A DNA stretch of 64,000 bases from NCBI RefSeq assembly GCF_019237615.1, contig NZ_JAFAGT010000012.1, positions 55,899-119,898 of the forward strand, read 5' to 3'. The notes under the pieces are model-generated. The model saw only the letters and a list, made by a program, of their open reading frames with translations, searched no databases and was not told the origin of the DNA. The position numbers and the translations under genes were made by a program. Positions within the stretch are counted from its first letter, which is position 1; every line of letters begins with the position of its first letter. Positions 19,346-29,010 of this stretch are shown one piece after another. The stretch is from Roseateles sp. Its GTDB lineage: Bacteria > Pseudomonadota > Gammaproteobacteria > Burkholderiales > Burkholderiaceae_C.

Positions 19346-21382
19346 TCACCAGACGGTGAGCGGGTCGCTCGCCACCATCGCGCTGCCCGGCTTGCAGCTG
19401 AACGCCTGCGCGAAGTAGGCCGAGTTGCTCATCGGCGTCAGCACGCGGTACTTGGCCGGCGAGTGCGAGTCGGTGCGGAGCTGGTTGATCAGGAACTCGG
19501 TGCGCACCTTGTTGCGCCACACCAGCGCGTTGCTGAGGAAGAAGCGTTGCGCCGGCGTGTAGCCGTCGACCTTCTTGTCCGCGCCGCCGCTGCGCTTGAG
19601 CGCGCGCAGCAGCCCCTCGTAGGCGATGGGCAGGCCCGACATGTCGGAGATGTTCTCGCCCAGTGTCAGGCGGCCGTTGATGTTGTAGCCCGGCAACGGC
19701 GAGATCGCGCCGTAGCGTTCGGCCACCTTGTCGGCGCGGGCCTTGTAGCCCGCGGCGTCGGCCGGCGTCCACCAGTCGGTCAGCGAGCCGCCGGCATCGA
19801 AGTTGCGGCCGCTGTCGTCGAAGTGGTGCGTGATCTCGTGGCCGATGACCATGCCGATGCCGCCGTAGTTGACGGCGTCGTCGGCCTTGGCGTCGAAGAA
19901 GGGCGGCTGCAGGATGCCGGCCGGGAAGATGATCTGGTTCAGGCCGCCGGCGAAGGCGTTGACGATGTGGGGGCTGGTGCGCCAGCGGGCGCGCTCGACG
20001 GGGGCGTCCAGGTCCTTCACCTGCTGGCCGCTCTGCCACAGCGCGGCCCGGAGCCAGTTGCCGGCGTAGTCGTTGGCGCTGAGCTGCAGGCCTTCGAACT
20101 GCGGCCATTTGTCGGGCGCACCGATCATGGGCTGCATCGCGGCCAGCTTCTCCAGCGCGCGGGCCTTGGTGCCGGGCGTCATCCATTCCAGCTTCTCGAT
20201 GCGCGCCTTCATGCTGGCGCGCACGTCCTCGACCAGTTGCAACGAGCGCCGCTGCGCCTCGGGCGAGAAGGCGCGGGCGACGAACAGCTCGCCCAGCGCC
20301 AGGCCCACCGGCTCGCCGCCGGTGCGGCCGCCGATCTGCAGAATGACGTCCTCGCTGCGCGGCGCCGGGGCCTGCAGGCCGGTGATGGTCTTGCCGCGGT
20401 ACTCGAACGCTGCGTCCGCGAAGGCCTTGGGCAGGCGCTGCGAGGCGGCGTCCAGCACGCGCAGCGTCAGGTAGCGGCGCCACACGTCCAGCGGCGCCTC
20501 GGCGGCCAGCTTGGCGAAGCGGGTGGCGAACTCGGGCTGGCCGACGATGAGGCGCTGTGGCGCTTTGGCGCCGGCCGTCAGCACGGCGAAGTAGCCGGTC
20601 CAGTCGAAGCCCGGCGCGGCCGCGGCCAGCTCGGCCGGGCTCATCGGGTTGTAGTTCGCGTTGGGGTCACGCATCTTGGCGCGCTCGCGCGTGGCCTCGG
20701 CGAGCTGCGTCTCGAAGGCGGTCAGCGCGTCCAGTTCGGCGTCGCTGGCCGGGCGGCCGGCGGCGGCGAGCAGGGTCTTGGCGTAGGCCCGGTAGGCCGC
20801 CTTGACGGTGCGGGTGCGCTCGTCGTCGCGGAAATAGTCGTCGCGGTCCGGCAGGCCAAGGCCGGACTGGCCCAGCATCAGCACGTTGCGGCGCGTGTCC
20901 TTGCGGTCGGGCTGCACGCCCCAGCCCAGCGGCGCGGCGATGCCGCTGCGGTTCAGCAGCGCGACCAATGCCGGCAGGTCCTCGGCGCGTTGCAGGCCGT
21001 CGACGCGGTTCAGCAGCGGCGTGATGGAGCTGATGCCGCGGGCCTCGATGGCCGCCTCGTCCATGCCGCTGGTGTAGTAGGCGGCGATCAGCTTCAGGCC
21101 GGGCGTCGTCTGCAGCGCGGGCTTGTCGGCCAGCTCCTTCAGCGCCTTCTCCAGCAATGCGTCGTTGGCCTGGCGCAACTGCTCGAAGCTGCCAATGCGG
21201 GCGCGGCTGGCGGGCAGCTCGGTGGCGGCCTCCCAGTTGCCGTTGACGAAGGCATAGAAGTCGTCGCAGGGGGCGACGTCCTTGGACAGACCGCGCAGGT
21301 CCAGGGCGTGGACCGTGGTGGACAGGCCCAGCAGGGCGGCCGCGGCGGCGGCGGCCAGGCGGTGGCGGGGGATTCGGGTCAT
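19346..21382 (-). CDS. M13 family metallopeptidase (neprilysin/PepO-like), exported
   Basis: HEITHHFDDSGRNFDAGG (HExxH), NISDMSGLPIAYEGL (ExxxD-type region), CxxAFSCKPGSAM C-terminus; signal peptide at MTRIPRHRLAAAAAAALLG. Confidence 0.93.
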   Translation of the reverse strand: MTRIPRHRLAAAAAAALLGLSTTVHALDLRGLSKDVAPCDDFYAFVNGNWEAATELPASRARIGSFEQLRQANDALLEKALKELADKPALQTTPGLKLIAAYYTSGMDEAAIEARGISSITPLLNRVDGLQRAEDLPALVALLNRSGIAAPLGWGVQPDRKDTRRNVLMLGQSGLGLPDRDDYFRDDERTRTVKAAYRAYAKTLLAAAGRPASDAELDALTAFETQLAEATRERAKMRDPNANYNPMSPAELAAAAPGFDWTGYFAVLTAGAKAPQRLIVGQPEFATRFAKLAAEAPLDVWRRYLTLRVLDAASQRLPKAFADAAFEYRGKTITGLQAPAPRSEDVILQIGGRTGGEPVGLALGELFVARAFSPEAQRRSLQLVEDVRASMKARIEKLEWMTPGTKARALEKLAAMQPMIGAPDKWPQFEGLQLSANDYAGNWLRAALWQSGQQVKDLDAPVERARWRTSPHIVNAFAGGLNQIIFPAGILQPPFFDAKADDAVNYGGIGMVIGHEITHHFDDSGRNFDAGGSLTDWWTPADAAGYKARADKVAERYGAISPLPGYNINGRLTLGENISDMSGLPIAYEGLLRALKRSGGADKKVDGYTPAQRFFLSNALVWRNKVRTEFLINQLRTDSHSPAKYRVLTPMSNSAYFAQAFSCKPGSAMVASDPLTVW

Positions 21383-21487
21383 GGGGGGCTTGAGCGGGGG
21401 AAAAGAAAGATTAGACCGTCCCTGCCGGTACGCGCCGGAAGACACAGGGCATGATTGCGGGTTTTCACCAGGACCTCGGCCCCGGAC

Positions 21488-22534
21488 ATGCCCCACTTCA
21501 TGCGCGCGACTCTGGCCTTCCTTGCCTCCCTGCTGCTGTGCACAGCCATCCAGGCCCAGCCGGTGGCGGGACAAGGGGCCACGTTCCCGTCCAAGGTCTA
21601 CGACACCTGGGCCCGCGCCTTCGCCAAGGCCGGCGGCGGCGCCGTCGCGTACAAGGGCACGGGCTCGGGCGATGGCATCAAGCAGATCACGGCCCGGCAG
21701 GTGGACTTCGGTGGCACCGACGCGCCGCTGGCCGCCGCCGAGCTGGCCAAGGCCAGGCTGGTGCAGATCCCCATGCTGGTGGGCGGTGTCGTGCCCGTCG
21801 TCAACCTGCCCGGCCATGGCGCGCCGCTGCAGCTCAGCGGCGAGGTGCTGGCCGACATTTTCATGGGGCGCGTCAAGGTCTGGAGCGACGCGCGCATCGC
21901 CGCGCTCAACCCCGGCGCCACGCTGCCGGCGCTGCCCATCAAGCGCGTGGTGCGTGCCGAGAAGTCGGGTACCAGCGACGGCTTCAGCCGCTATCTGGCC
22001 AGCGCTTCCGCCGCGTTCAAGGCCGAGGTGGGCGCCGGCCAGGCGCCGGCCTGGCCCGGCGAGCCGCTGAAGGCCGAGGGCAACGACGGCATGGTGCAGG
22101 CGCTGCGCGCCACGCCGGGCGCCATCGCCTACGTCTCCTACGACCGCGTGCTGCGCGACAAGCTCGCCGCCGTGAAGCTGCGCAACGCCGCCGGCCATTT
22201 CGTTGCGCCTTCGGAGCGCGGCTTCAGCGCCGCGGTGCTGGAGAGTGACATGCACCGACAGGGGGACGACCTCGCCACGCTGCTGGACCGCCCCGGCGCC
22301 GACGCCTGGCCCATCACCCTGACCAGCTTCGTCCTCGTCGACGCCGAGCCCGCCGAGGCAGCCAAGGCCCAGGGCGCGCTGAAGTTCCTGTACTGGTGCT
22401 TCATGCATGGCGACGACCTGACCCGCGGCTCCGGCTTCGCGCCGCTGCCGGTGAGCGTGCAGTCCCGCCTGGCGGCGCGCTTCACGCACGTGCGTCCCAG
22501 GGACGGCCGGCTGCCGGTCTATCAGTCGTTCTGA
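21488..22534 (+). CDS. Phosphate ABC transporter substrate-binding protein (PstS-like)
   Basis: GQGATFPSKVYDTWARAF...YKGTGSGDGIKQITARQVDFGGTDAPL...RAEKSGTSDGFSRYL. Confidence 0.9.
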   Translation: MPHFMRATLAFLASLLLCTAIQAQPVAGQGATFPSKVYDTWARAFAKAGGGAVAYKGTGSGDGIKQITARQVDFGGTDAPLAAAELAKARLVQIPMLVGGVVPVVNLPGHGAPLQLSGEVLADIFMGRVKVWSDARIAALNPGATLPALPIKRVVRAEKSGTSDGFSRYLASASAAFKAEVGAGQAPAWPGEPLKAEGNDGMVQALRATPGAIAYVSYDRVLRDKLAAVKLRNAAGHFVAPSERGFSAAVLESDMHRQGDDLATLLDRPGADAWPITLTSFVLVDAEPAEAAKAQGALKFLYWCFMHGDDLTRGSGFAPLPVSVQSRLAARFTHVRPRDGRLPVYQSF

Positions 22535-22548
22535 GGGACACTTGCGTC

Positions 22549-22941
22549 ATGGCTTCGCCCACCGAGATCACCGTCCACCAGCAGTCCCGCGTGCTGGAGA
22601 TCGCCTTCGACGATGGCGCGCGTTTCCGCATCCCGTTCGAGCTGATGCGTGTCTACAGCCCTTCCGCCGAGGTCATGGGCCATGGCCCGGGCCAGGAGGT
22701 GCTGCAGACCGGCAAGCGCGACGTCGTCATCATGGCGCTGGAGCCGGTGGGGCATTACGCCGTGCGACCCGAGTTCTCGGACGGCCATGCCAGCGGCCTG
22801 TTCTCCTGGGACTATCTCTACAAGCTCGGCAGCCAGCAGGACGCGCTGTGGCGCGACTACGAGGCTCGCCTGGCCGCCGCCGGTAAAGGCCGCGACGACG
22901 CCATGCCGGTCAAGGCCGGCGGCTCCTGCCACTCTCATTGA
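22549..22941 (+). CDS. DUF971 domain protein (gamma-butyrobetaine hydroxylase-like N-terminal domain)
   Basis: [30 protein letters not shown]...[27 protein letters not shown]. Confidence 0.9.
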   Translation: MASPTEITVHQQSRVLEIAFDDGARFRIPFELMRVYSPSAEVMGHGPGQEVLQTGKRDVVIMALEPVGHYAVRPEFSDGHASGLFSWDYLYKLGSQQDALWRDYEARLAAAGKGRDDAMPVKAGGSCHSH

Positions 22942-22945
22942 TGCC

Positions 22946-23677
22946 ATGACGCAGACTCATTTCGGTTTCCAGCAGGTCGACGAACAGGAGAAGGCCGGCA
23001 AGGTCCGCGGGGTGTTCGACTCCGTCGCGTCCAAGTACGACCTGATGAACGACCTGATGTCGGCCGGCCTGCATCGGGCGTGGAAGGCCTATGCCGTGCA
23101 GGTGGCCAACCTGAAGCCGGGAGAGTGTGTCCTGGACATCGCCGGCGGCACCGGGGACCTGTCGCGCGCCTTCGCCCGCAAGGTGGGTGAGACCGGCGTC
23201 GTCGTGCACACCGACATCAACGAGGCCATGCTGCGCCAGGGCCGCGACCGGCTGCTGGATGAAGGGCTCATCCTGCCCACCAGCCTGGCCGACGCCGAGA
23301 AGCTGCCGTTCAAGAGCGAGAGCTTCGACCTCGTCAGCGTCGCCTTCGGCCTGCGCAACATGACGCACAAGGACCGCGCGCTGGCCGAGATGTGCCGCGT
23401 GCTCAAGCCCGGCGGCCGGCTGTTGGTGCTGGAGTTCTCGCGCATCGCCGAGCCGCTGCGCAAGCCGTACGACTGGTACTCCTTCAACATCCTGCCCAAG
23501 CTGGGTTCGCTGTTCGCCGGCGACGCCGAGAGCTACAAGTACCTGGCCGAGTCCATCCGCATGCACCCCGACCAGGCGACGCTGAAGGCCATGATGAAGA
23601 CGGCCGGATTCGGCCACGTGGACGTGCACAACATGAGCGCCGGCATCGTCGCGCTGCACGCCGGCATCAAGTGCTGA
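22946..23677 (+). CDS. ubiE: Bifunctional demethylmenaquinone/ubiquinone methyltransferase UbiE
   Basis: [88 protein letters not shown]. Confidence 0.96.
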   Translation: MTQTHFGFQQVDEQEKAGKVRGVFDSVASKYDLMNDLMSAGLHRAWKAYAVQVANLKPGECVLDIAGGTGDLSRAFARKVGETGVVVHTDINEAMLRQGRDRLLDEGLILPTSLADAEKLPFKSESFDLVSVAFGLRNMTHKDRALAEMCRVLKPGGRLLVLEFSRIAEPLRKPYDWYSFNILPKLGSLFAGDAESYKYLAESIRMHPDQATLKAMMKTAGFGHVDVHNMSAGIVALHAGIKC

Positions 23678-23739
23678 GGCCCTGCGCCTGACTCGGCGTC
23701 GCGCGCCTGATGGCGCCATGCCGGGTCGCCCCGGTCCAT

Positions 23740-23757
23740 CCCCCATGAACATGGGGG
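23740..23757. promoter_or_regulatory. Inverted repeat upstream of the eps operon (CCCCCATG-AA-CATGGGGG)
   Basis: Perfect 8-bp arms with 2-nt centre between ubiE and epsD; no T-run. Confidence 0.45.
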
Positions 23758-23892
23758 TGCGGGAACTTTCGGCTTGAAATCGCTCTAAGCAGGGTCCGTC
23801 CGCGGTGCCTGCCATGGGTGCCGGGAGGTCCACAGAGGCGACATATCGCGCCGCTACACTCGTCCGCTCACTTGGGGCAGGAGGCCCTTCCC

Positions 23893-24885
23893 ATGCATCA
23901 CAAGGACCCGCATCAGATGGCTCACCGACTGATTAACAACCGTGTCTTCCCGCTGCTGGCTGTCGTTGCCGCCACGGCGCTGTTGGTGGCCTGCGGGGGT
24001 GACAAGGGCGACAAGGCCTCCCAGACGGCCGCCAAGGTCAACAAGGAAGAGATCACCGTCCACCAGATCAATTTCGTGCTGCAGCGCCAGCCCGGCCTCA
24101 AGCCCGAGCAGGCCGAGGCCGCGAGCCGCCAGGTGCTGGAGCGGCTGATCGACCAGGAACTCGCGGTGCAGAAGGCCCAGGAGCTCAAGCTCGACCGCGA
24201 TCCGCGCGTGGTGCAGCAGATCGAAGCCGCCAAGCGCGAGATCATCTCGCGGGCCTACGCCGAGCGCGTCGGCGAGAGCGTCGCCAAGCCCGGCAACGAG
24301 GACATCGCCAAGTACTACAACGACAAGCCGGCGTTGTTCAAGGACCGCCGCATCTACAGCCTGCAGGAGCTGCAGATCGAGGCCAAGCCCGAGCAGTTCG
24401 AGGCGATCCGCGCCAAGCTGGCCGCCGCCAAAAGCCTCAACGAGTTCGCCGAGTACCTGAAGTCCGCCGAGCTGCGCTTCAGCGGCAACCAGGCCGTGCG
24501 CGCCGCCGAGCAGCTGCCGCTGGCCAGCGTGGACGCCATCTCTCGCATGAAGGATGGCGATTCCATGATCAGCCCGAACCCCGCAGGGCTGACGGTGCTC
24601 TTCCTCGTCGGCTCGCGCAGCCAGCCGGTGGACGAGGCGCGCGCGCGCCCTGCCATCGAGGCATTCCTGCTGAACCAGCGCAGGGCCGAGGCGCTGCAGA
24701 AGGACATCAAGGCGCTGCGCGACAGTTCCAAGATCGAATATGTCGGCAAGTTCGCGCAGCCCGCGCCTGCCGGCACGCCCGCGCCGCAGGCCGCCTCCGA
24801 GCCTGCGGCCCCGGCCCCGGCCCCGGCCCCGGCGGCCAGCGGCCTCGACCACGACGCCATCTCCAAGGGCATGGGCCTGAAATGA
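23893..24885 (+). CDS. epsD: EpsD family peptidyl-prolyl cis-trans isomerase (lipoprotein)
   Basis: Lipobox LLVACGG; KVNKEEITVHQINFVLQRQPGLKPEQAEAASRQVLERLIDQELAVQKAQELKLDRDP (SurA-like N-terminus); first gene of an XrtB eps set. Confidence 0.85.
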   Translation: MHHKDPHQMAHRLINNRVFPLLAVVAATALLVACGGDKGDKASQTAAKVNKEEITVHQINFVLQRQPGLKPEQAEAASRQVLERLIDQELAVQKAQELKLDRDPRVVQQIEAAKREIISRAYAERVGESVAKPGNEDIAKYYNDKPALFKDRRIYSLQELQIEAKPEQFEAIRAKLAAAKSLNEFAEYLKSAELRFSGNQAVRAAEQLPLASVDAISRMKDGDSMISPNPAGLTVLFLVGSRSQPVDEARARPAIEAFLLNQRRAEALQKDIKALRDSSKIEYVGKFAQPAPAGTPAPQAASEPAAPAPAPAPAASGLDHDAISKGMGLK

Positions 24886-25715
24886 TGCGGCGCGTGCAGG
24901 AACTGCTTCTCGCTGCCGCGCTCGGCCTCGGCGCCCTGGGCGCGCAGGCGCAGGCCGGTGCGCCCGCCGCCGCGGCAGCGGCCGAGTACCGCTTCGGTGC
25001 GGGCGACGTCGTGCGCGTCGTCGTCTACCAGAACCCCGACCTGACGCTGGAGACCCGGGTCTCCGAGACCGGCGTCATCAGCTACCCGCTGCTGGGCAGT
25101 GTGCGCATCGGTGGCCTCGGTGTCAGCGCCGCCGAAAAGCTCATCGCCGACGGCCTGAAGAACGGCAACTTCGTGAAGGCGCCCCAGGTCACGCTGATCC
25201 TGCTGCAGATCAAGGGCAACCAGGCCAGCGTGCTGGGCCAGGTCAATCGTCCGGGCCGCTACCCGATCGAGACGACCGACATGCGCATGACCGACCTGCT
25301 GGCCAATGCCGGCGGCGTGGCCACCACCGGCGGCGACATCGTCGTGCTCAGCGGCACGCGTGGCGGCAAGCCCTTCCGCATGGAGATCGACCTGCCCAGC
25401 GTCTTCGGCCCCAATACTGCGGCCGGTGGCGCCAGCGACGTGCTGATCCAGAACGGCGACGTGCTGTGGGTGGACCGCGCGCCGCTGGTCTACATCTACG
25501 GCGAGGTGCAGCGTCCCGGCCCGATGCGGCTGGAGCGTGGCATGACGCTGATGCAGGCCCTTGCCTCCGGTGGTGGCCTGAACCAGCGCGGCACGGAGCG
25601 TGGCATCCGCGTGCACCGCAAGTCGGCTGACGGCAAGGTCCAGGTCGTGCAGCCGGGCATGGACGACAGCCTCAAGGAGGGCGATGTGGTCTACGTCAAG
25701 GAAAGCCTGTTCTGA
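24882..25715 (+). CDS. epsE: Polysaccharide export protein EpsE (Wza-like)
   Basis: EYRFGAGDVVRVVVYQNPDLTLETRVSETGVISYPLLGSVRIGGLGVSAAEKLIADGL; SLBB repeats; GDVVYVKESLF C-terminus. Confidence 0.92.
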   Translation: MMRRVQELLLAAALGLGALGAQAQAGAPAAAAAAEYRFGAGDVVRVVVYQNPDLTLETRVSETGVISYPLLGSVRIGGLGVSAAEKLIADGLKNGNFVKAPQVTLILLQIKGNQASVLGQVNRPGRYPIETTDMRMTDLLANAGGVATTGGDIVVLSGTRGGKPFRMEIDLPSVFGPNTAAGGASDVLIQNGDVLWVDRAPLVYIYGEVQRPGPMRLERGMTLMQALASGGGLNQRGTERGIRVHRKSADGKVQVVQPGMDDSLKEGDVVYVKESLF

Positions 25716-25736
25716 AAACTGTGAATTGAGCTTGCT

Positions 25737-27158
25737 ATGACCTTCGGACAATTCATTGCCATCCTGCGCGCACGCTGGATGCTTGCCCTGGGCGTGCTGC
25801 TCGGGATCGTGCTCATCAGTGTCGCGCTGAGCCTGACTCTGCCCAAGCAGTACACGGCGACGGCCAGCATCGTGGTCGACGCCAAGCCGGATCCGTTTTC
25901 GGCACTGGGCTATCCGTCCATGGTGACGCCGGCCTTCATGGCCACGCAGGTCGACATCATCCAGAGCGATCGTGTCGCCCAGCGCGTCGTGCGCATGCTG
26001 AGGCTGACCGAGAACCCGCAGGTCCGCAAGCAGTGGATGGATGCGACCGGTGGTGAGGGCAGCATGGAAGCCTGGCTGGCCGACAGCTTCCAGAAGAAGA
26101 TGGACGTCAAGCCCTCGCGCGAGTCCAACGTCGTCAGCGTCTCCTACAAGGCCCCCGATCCGAAGTTCGCGGCAGGCCTGGCCAATGCCTTCGTCCAGGC
26201 CTATCTGGACACCGTGCTGGAGTTGAAGACCGATCCGGCCAAGCGCTACAGCAGCTTCTTCGACGCCCGCTCCAAGGAGGCCCGTGACACGCTCGAGGCG
26301 GCCCAGACCAAGTTGAGCGCCTTCCAGCGCGAGAAGGGCATCTTCAACGCCGATGAGCGCCTGGACGTCGAGAACGCGCGCATGAGCGAGCTGTCCTCCC
26401 AGCTGGTGGCCTTGCAGGCTGTCTCGGCCGAATCCGTCAGCCGCAATGCCCAGGCCAGCGGCTCTTCGGCAGACCGCCTGACCGAGGTTCTGAACAGCCC
26501 CATCGTGGGTCAGCTCAAGGCCGATCTCGCGCGCTCGGAAGCCCGTCTGCAGGAACTGAGTGCCCGTCTGGGCGACAGCAATCCGCAGGTCATCGAGCTG
26601 AAGGCCAACATCGCCGAGACCAAGCTCAAGATCGCCGACGAAACCCGCCGCATCACCGGTGGCGTGGGCGTCACCAACACGATCAACAGGCAGCGTGAGG
26701 CCCAGGTCCGCTCGGAGCTCGAAGCCCAGCGCACCAAGGTGCTGCACATGAAGCAGGTCCGCGACGAAGGCTCCGTGCTGATGCGCGACGTTGACAACGC
26801 ACAGAGGGCCTATGACGCCGTGCTGGCGCGCTTGACGCAATCCAGCCTGGAAGGCCAGGCCACGCAGAGCAACGTGTCCGGCCTGACCGTGGCGCTGCCG
26901 CCGCCGGACCCGTCCTTCCCGAACCTGACGCTGAACCTGCTGCTGGCCGTGTTCGGCGGCACGCTGCTGGGCGTGCTGGTGGCCTTCATCAAGGAGATCA
27001 CCGACCGCCGCATCCGCCTGGTCGAGGACCTCACGGTGGGCCTGGGGATTCCCGTCATCGGCGTGATGCCCAAGCCGGGTTCGAAGAAAAAGGGCCGCCT
27101 GGCGATTGCCGACGCACAGCGTCGCGTGGTCGGTCAGCTGCCGAACCCCGCCAAGTGA
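25737..27158 (+). CDS. epsF: Chain-length determinant protein EpsF (Wzz/PCP-like)
   Basis: Two TM segments flanking a coiled coil; RARWMLALGVLLGIVLISVALSLTLPKQYTATASIVVDAKPDPFS; PPPDPSFPNLTLNLLLAVFGGTLLGVLVAFIKEITDRRIR. Confidence 0.92.
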   Translation: MTFGQFIAILRARWMLALGVLLGIVLISVALSLTLPKQYTATASIVVDAKPDPFSALGYPSMVTPAFMATQVDIIQSDRVAQRVVRMLRLTENPQVRKQWMDATGGEGSMEAWLADSFQKKMDVKPSRESNVVSVSYKAPDPKFAAGLANAFVQAYLDTVLELKTDPAKRYSSFFDARSKEARDTLEAAQTKLSAFQREKGIFNADERLDVENARMSELSSQLVALQAVSAESVSRNAQASGSSADRLTEVLNSPIVGQLKADLARSEARLQELSARLGDSNPQVIELKANIAETKLKIADETRRITGGVGVTNTINRQREAQVRSELEAQRTKVLHMKQVRDEGSVLMRDVDNAQRAYDAVLARLTQSSLEGQATQSNVSGLTVALPPPDPSFPNLTLNLLLAVFGGTLLGVLVAFIKEITDRRIRLVEDLTVGLGIPVIGVMPKPGSKKKGRLAIADAQRRVVGQLPNPAK

Positions 27159-27200
27159 TCAGTCGCGAACCCAAGAGTCAGAGAAGGACGAAGATTCAAC

Positions 27201-28082
27201 ATGACCGACGCTAACGCCGGGCAATCCATGGCGGGGACCGAGGTCCGCGACCGTTCGATCGGCGCCATCATTGCCGAGACGCGCGATCTGTCGGCCGACC
27301 AGGTCGACCGGGTGCTGGCCTATCAGCGCGATCACAACGTCCGCTTCGGCGAAGCCGCCATTGCGCTGGGCTATGCCAATGCCGACGACGTGCTGTTCGC
27401 GCTGGCGCAGCAGTTCCACTATCCCTATGCGCCGGAAGAGTCGCGCCACCAGAATCCCGAACTGATCGCGCTGAACCAGCCTTTCTCGCCACAGGCGGAA
27501 GTGTTCCGCGCCGTGCGCAGCCAGGTGATGATGCGCGTCTTCAACGAGCCCGACGCGCCCCGTCGCGCTGTCGCGGTGGTGAGCCCCAACCAGGGTGATG
27601 GCAAGACCTTTTTCGCGGCCAACCTGGCCGTGGCGCTGGCCCAGCTCGGCGGCCGCACGCTGCTGGTGGATGCCGACATGCGCGGCCCGCGTCAGCACGA
27701 GGTGTTCGGTGTGCCCAACACCCATGGTCTGTCGGGCATCCTGTCCGGTCGAGCCGAGGGCCAGTTGATCCAGCAAGTCACGGCCGTGCCGGGTCTGTTC
27801 CTGCTGCCCGTCGGCATCACGCCGCCGAACCCGCTGGAGCTCATCGAGCGTCCGGCCTTCGGCCTGCTGCTGCGCGAGCTGCTGGTCAAGTTCGACTACG
27901 TGATCGTCGACACGCCCGCCGCCGAGCTCGGCGCCGACTCGCTGGTCATCGCCGCCCGTTGTGGTGCCGCGCTGCCCGTGGCGCGCAAGAGCGAATCCAA
28001 GCTGGACATGTTCCAGGAGCTTGTCCAGGGCCTGACCGACGCCTCGACCAAGATCGCTGGTGCGGTGCTGAACGAGTATTGA
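27201..28082 (+). CDS. epsG: Chain-length determinant protein tyrosine kinase EpsG (BY-kinase family)
   Basis: VVSPNQGDGKTFFAANLAVALAQLGGRTLLVDADMRGPRQHEVF Walker A/A'; FDYVIVDTPAAELGADSLVIA Walker B; N-terminal MshEN-like repeats. Confidence 0.92.
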   Translation: MTDANAGQSMAGTEVRDRSIGAIIAETRDLSADQVDRVLAYQRDHNVRFGEAAIALGYANADDVLFALAQQFHYPYAPEESRHQNPELIALNQPFSPQAEVFRAVRSQVMMRVFNEPDAPRRAVAVVSPNQGDGKTFFAANLAVALAQLGGRTLLVDADMRGPRQHEVFGVPNTHGLSGILSGRAEGQLIQQVTAVPGLFLLPVGITPPNPLELIERPAFGLLLRELLVKFDYVIVDTPAAELGADSLVIAARCGAALPVARKSESKLDMFQELVQGLTDASTKIAGAVLNEY

Positions 28083-28152
28083 TCGGGAACGGCGACGCAG
28101 GGCGATGGACGGGTCTTGGACGGATCGAACCGGCGTTGCAGCGAGGGAGACC

Positions 28153-29010
28153 ATGTCGACGCTGACGCGTGAGGACAAGGGCCTGCTGGGCCTGCTGCTG
28201 CTGGGCTTCGCGGCCCTGTACCTGCCCACCTACTACGGGCTGGCCCATACGGTCTGGGCCAGCGACGAGCAGGGCCACGGGCCCATCATCCTGGCCGTCA
28301 GCCTGTGGCTGCTGTACCAGCAGCGCAGTGCGCTGGCGGCGCTGCAGGCGCGCCCGGCCTACGGGGCCGGCGCGGCGGTGTTCCTGTTCGCGCTGCTGCT
28401 CTACACCTTCGGGCGTTCGCAATCGATCTACCTGTTCGAGGTCTCCTCGCAGATATTCCTGCTCGCCGGCGGCACGCTGCTCGTCCTGGGCTGGCGCGGG
28501 CTGAGGCTGATCTGGTTCCCGCTGTTCTTCCTCATCTTCATGGTGCCTCTGCCCGAGGTGCTGGTGACCGCCGTCACGACGCCGCTGAAGTCGGCCGTGT
28601 CGGCCGTGGCGTCCAGCCTGCTGTACTGGGCCGGCTACCCGGTCGGCCGGGCCGGCGTCATCATCACGGTGGGCCAGTACCAGTTGCTGGTCGCCGATGC
28701 CTGCGCGGGCCTGAACTCGATGTTTACGCTCGAGGCGCTCGGCATGCTCTACATGAAGCTGATGAACTACACCTCGGCCGGCCGCAACATCACGCTGGCC
28801 CTGCTGCTGGTGCCGATCTCCTTCGTCGCCAACATCGTTCGCGTGATGGTGCTGGTGCTGGTGACCTACCACTTCGGTGACGCGGCGGGCCAGGGCTTCG
28901 TGCACGGCTTCGCGGGCATGGTGCTGTTCCTGGTCGCGCTGATGATCATGCTGGTCGTGGACAAGCTGCTCAACCTGTTCTGGCCCGGCAGCCGGCAAGT
29001 CAAGTCATGA
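28153..29010 (+). CDS. xrtB: Exosortase B (EpsH family)
   Basis: Polytopic; VADACAGLNSMFTLEALGMLYM with catalytic Cys, ISFVANIVRVMVLVLVTY and GFVHGFAGMVLF exosortase motifs; next to epsI. Confidence 0.94.
   Translation: MSTLTREDKGLLGLLLLGFAALYLPTYYGLAHTVWASDEQGHGPIILAVSLWLLYQQRSALAALQARPAYGAGAAVFLFALLLYTFGRSQSIYLFEVSSQIFLLAGGTLLVLGWRGLRLIWFPLFFLIFMVPLPEVLVTAVTTPLKSAVSAVASSLLYWAGYPVGRAGVIITVGQYQLLVADACAGLNSMFTLEALGMLYMKLMNYTSAGRNITLALLLVPISFVANIVRVMVLVLVTYHFGDAAGQGFVHGFAGMVLFLVALMIMLVVDKLLNLFWPGSRQVKS

Noticed and set aside
18557-21454. 965-aa plus-strand ORF
   Set aside because: Antisense to paralogue 2 and the M13 peptidase; no domain signal.
21383-22489. N-terminal extension of the minus-strand M13 peptidase ORF
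   Set aside because: Overlaps the PstS-like gene; a signal peptide begins at ATG 21382.
23700-23892. Sigma-54 promoter for the eps operon (TGGCGCCATGCCGGG)
   Set aside because: GG-N10-GC spacing is not satisfied, so not supported.
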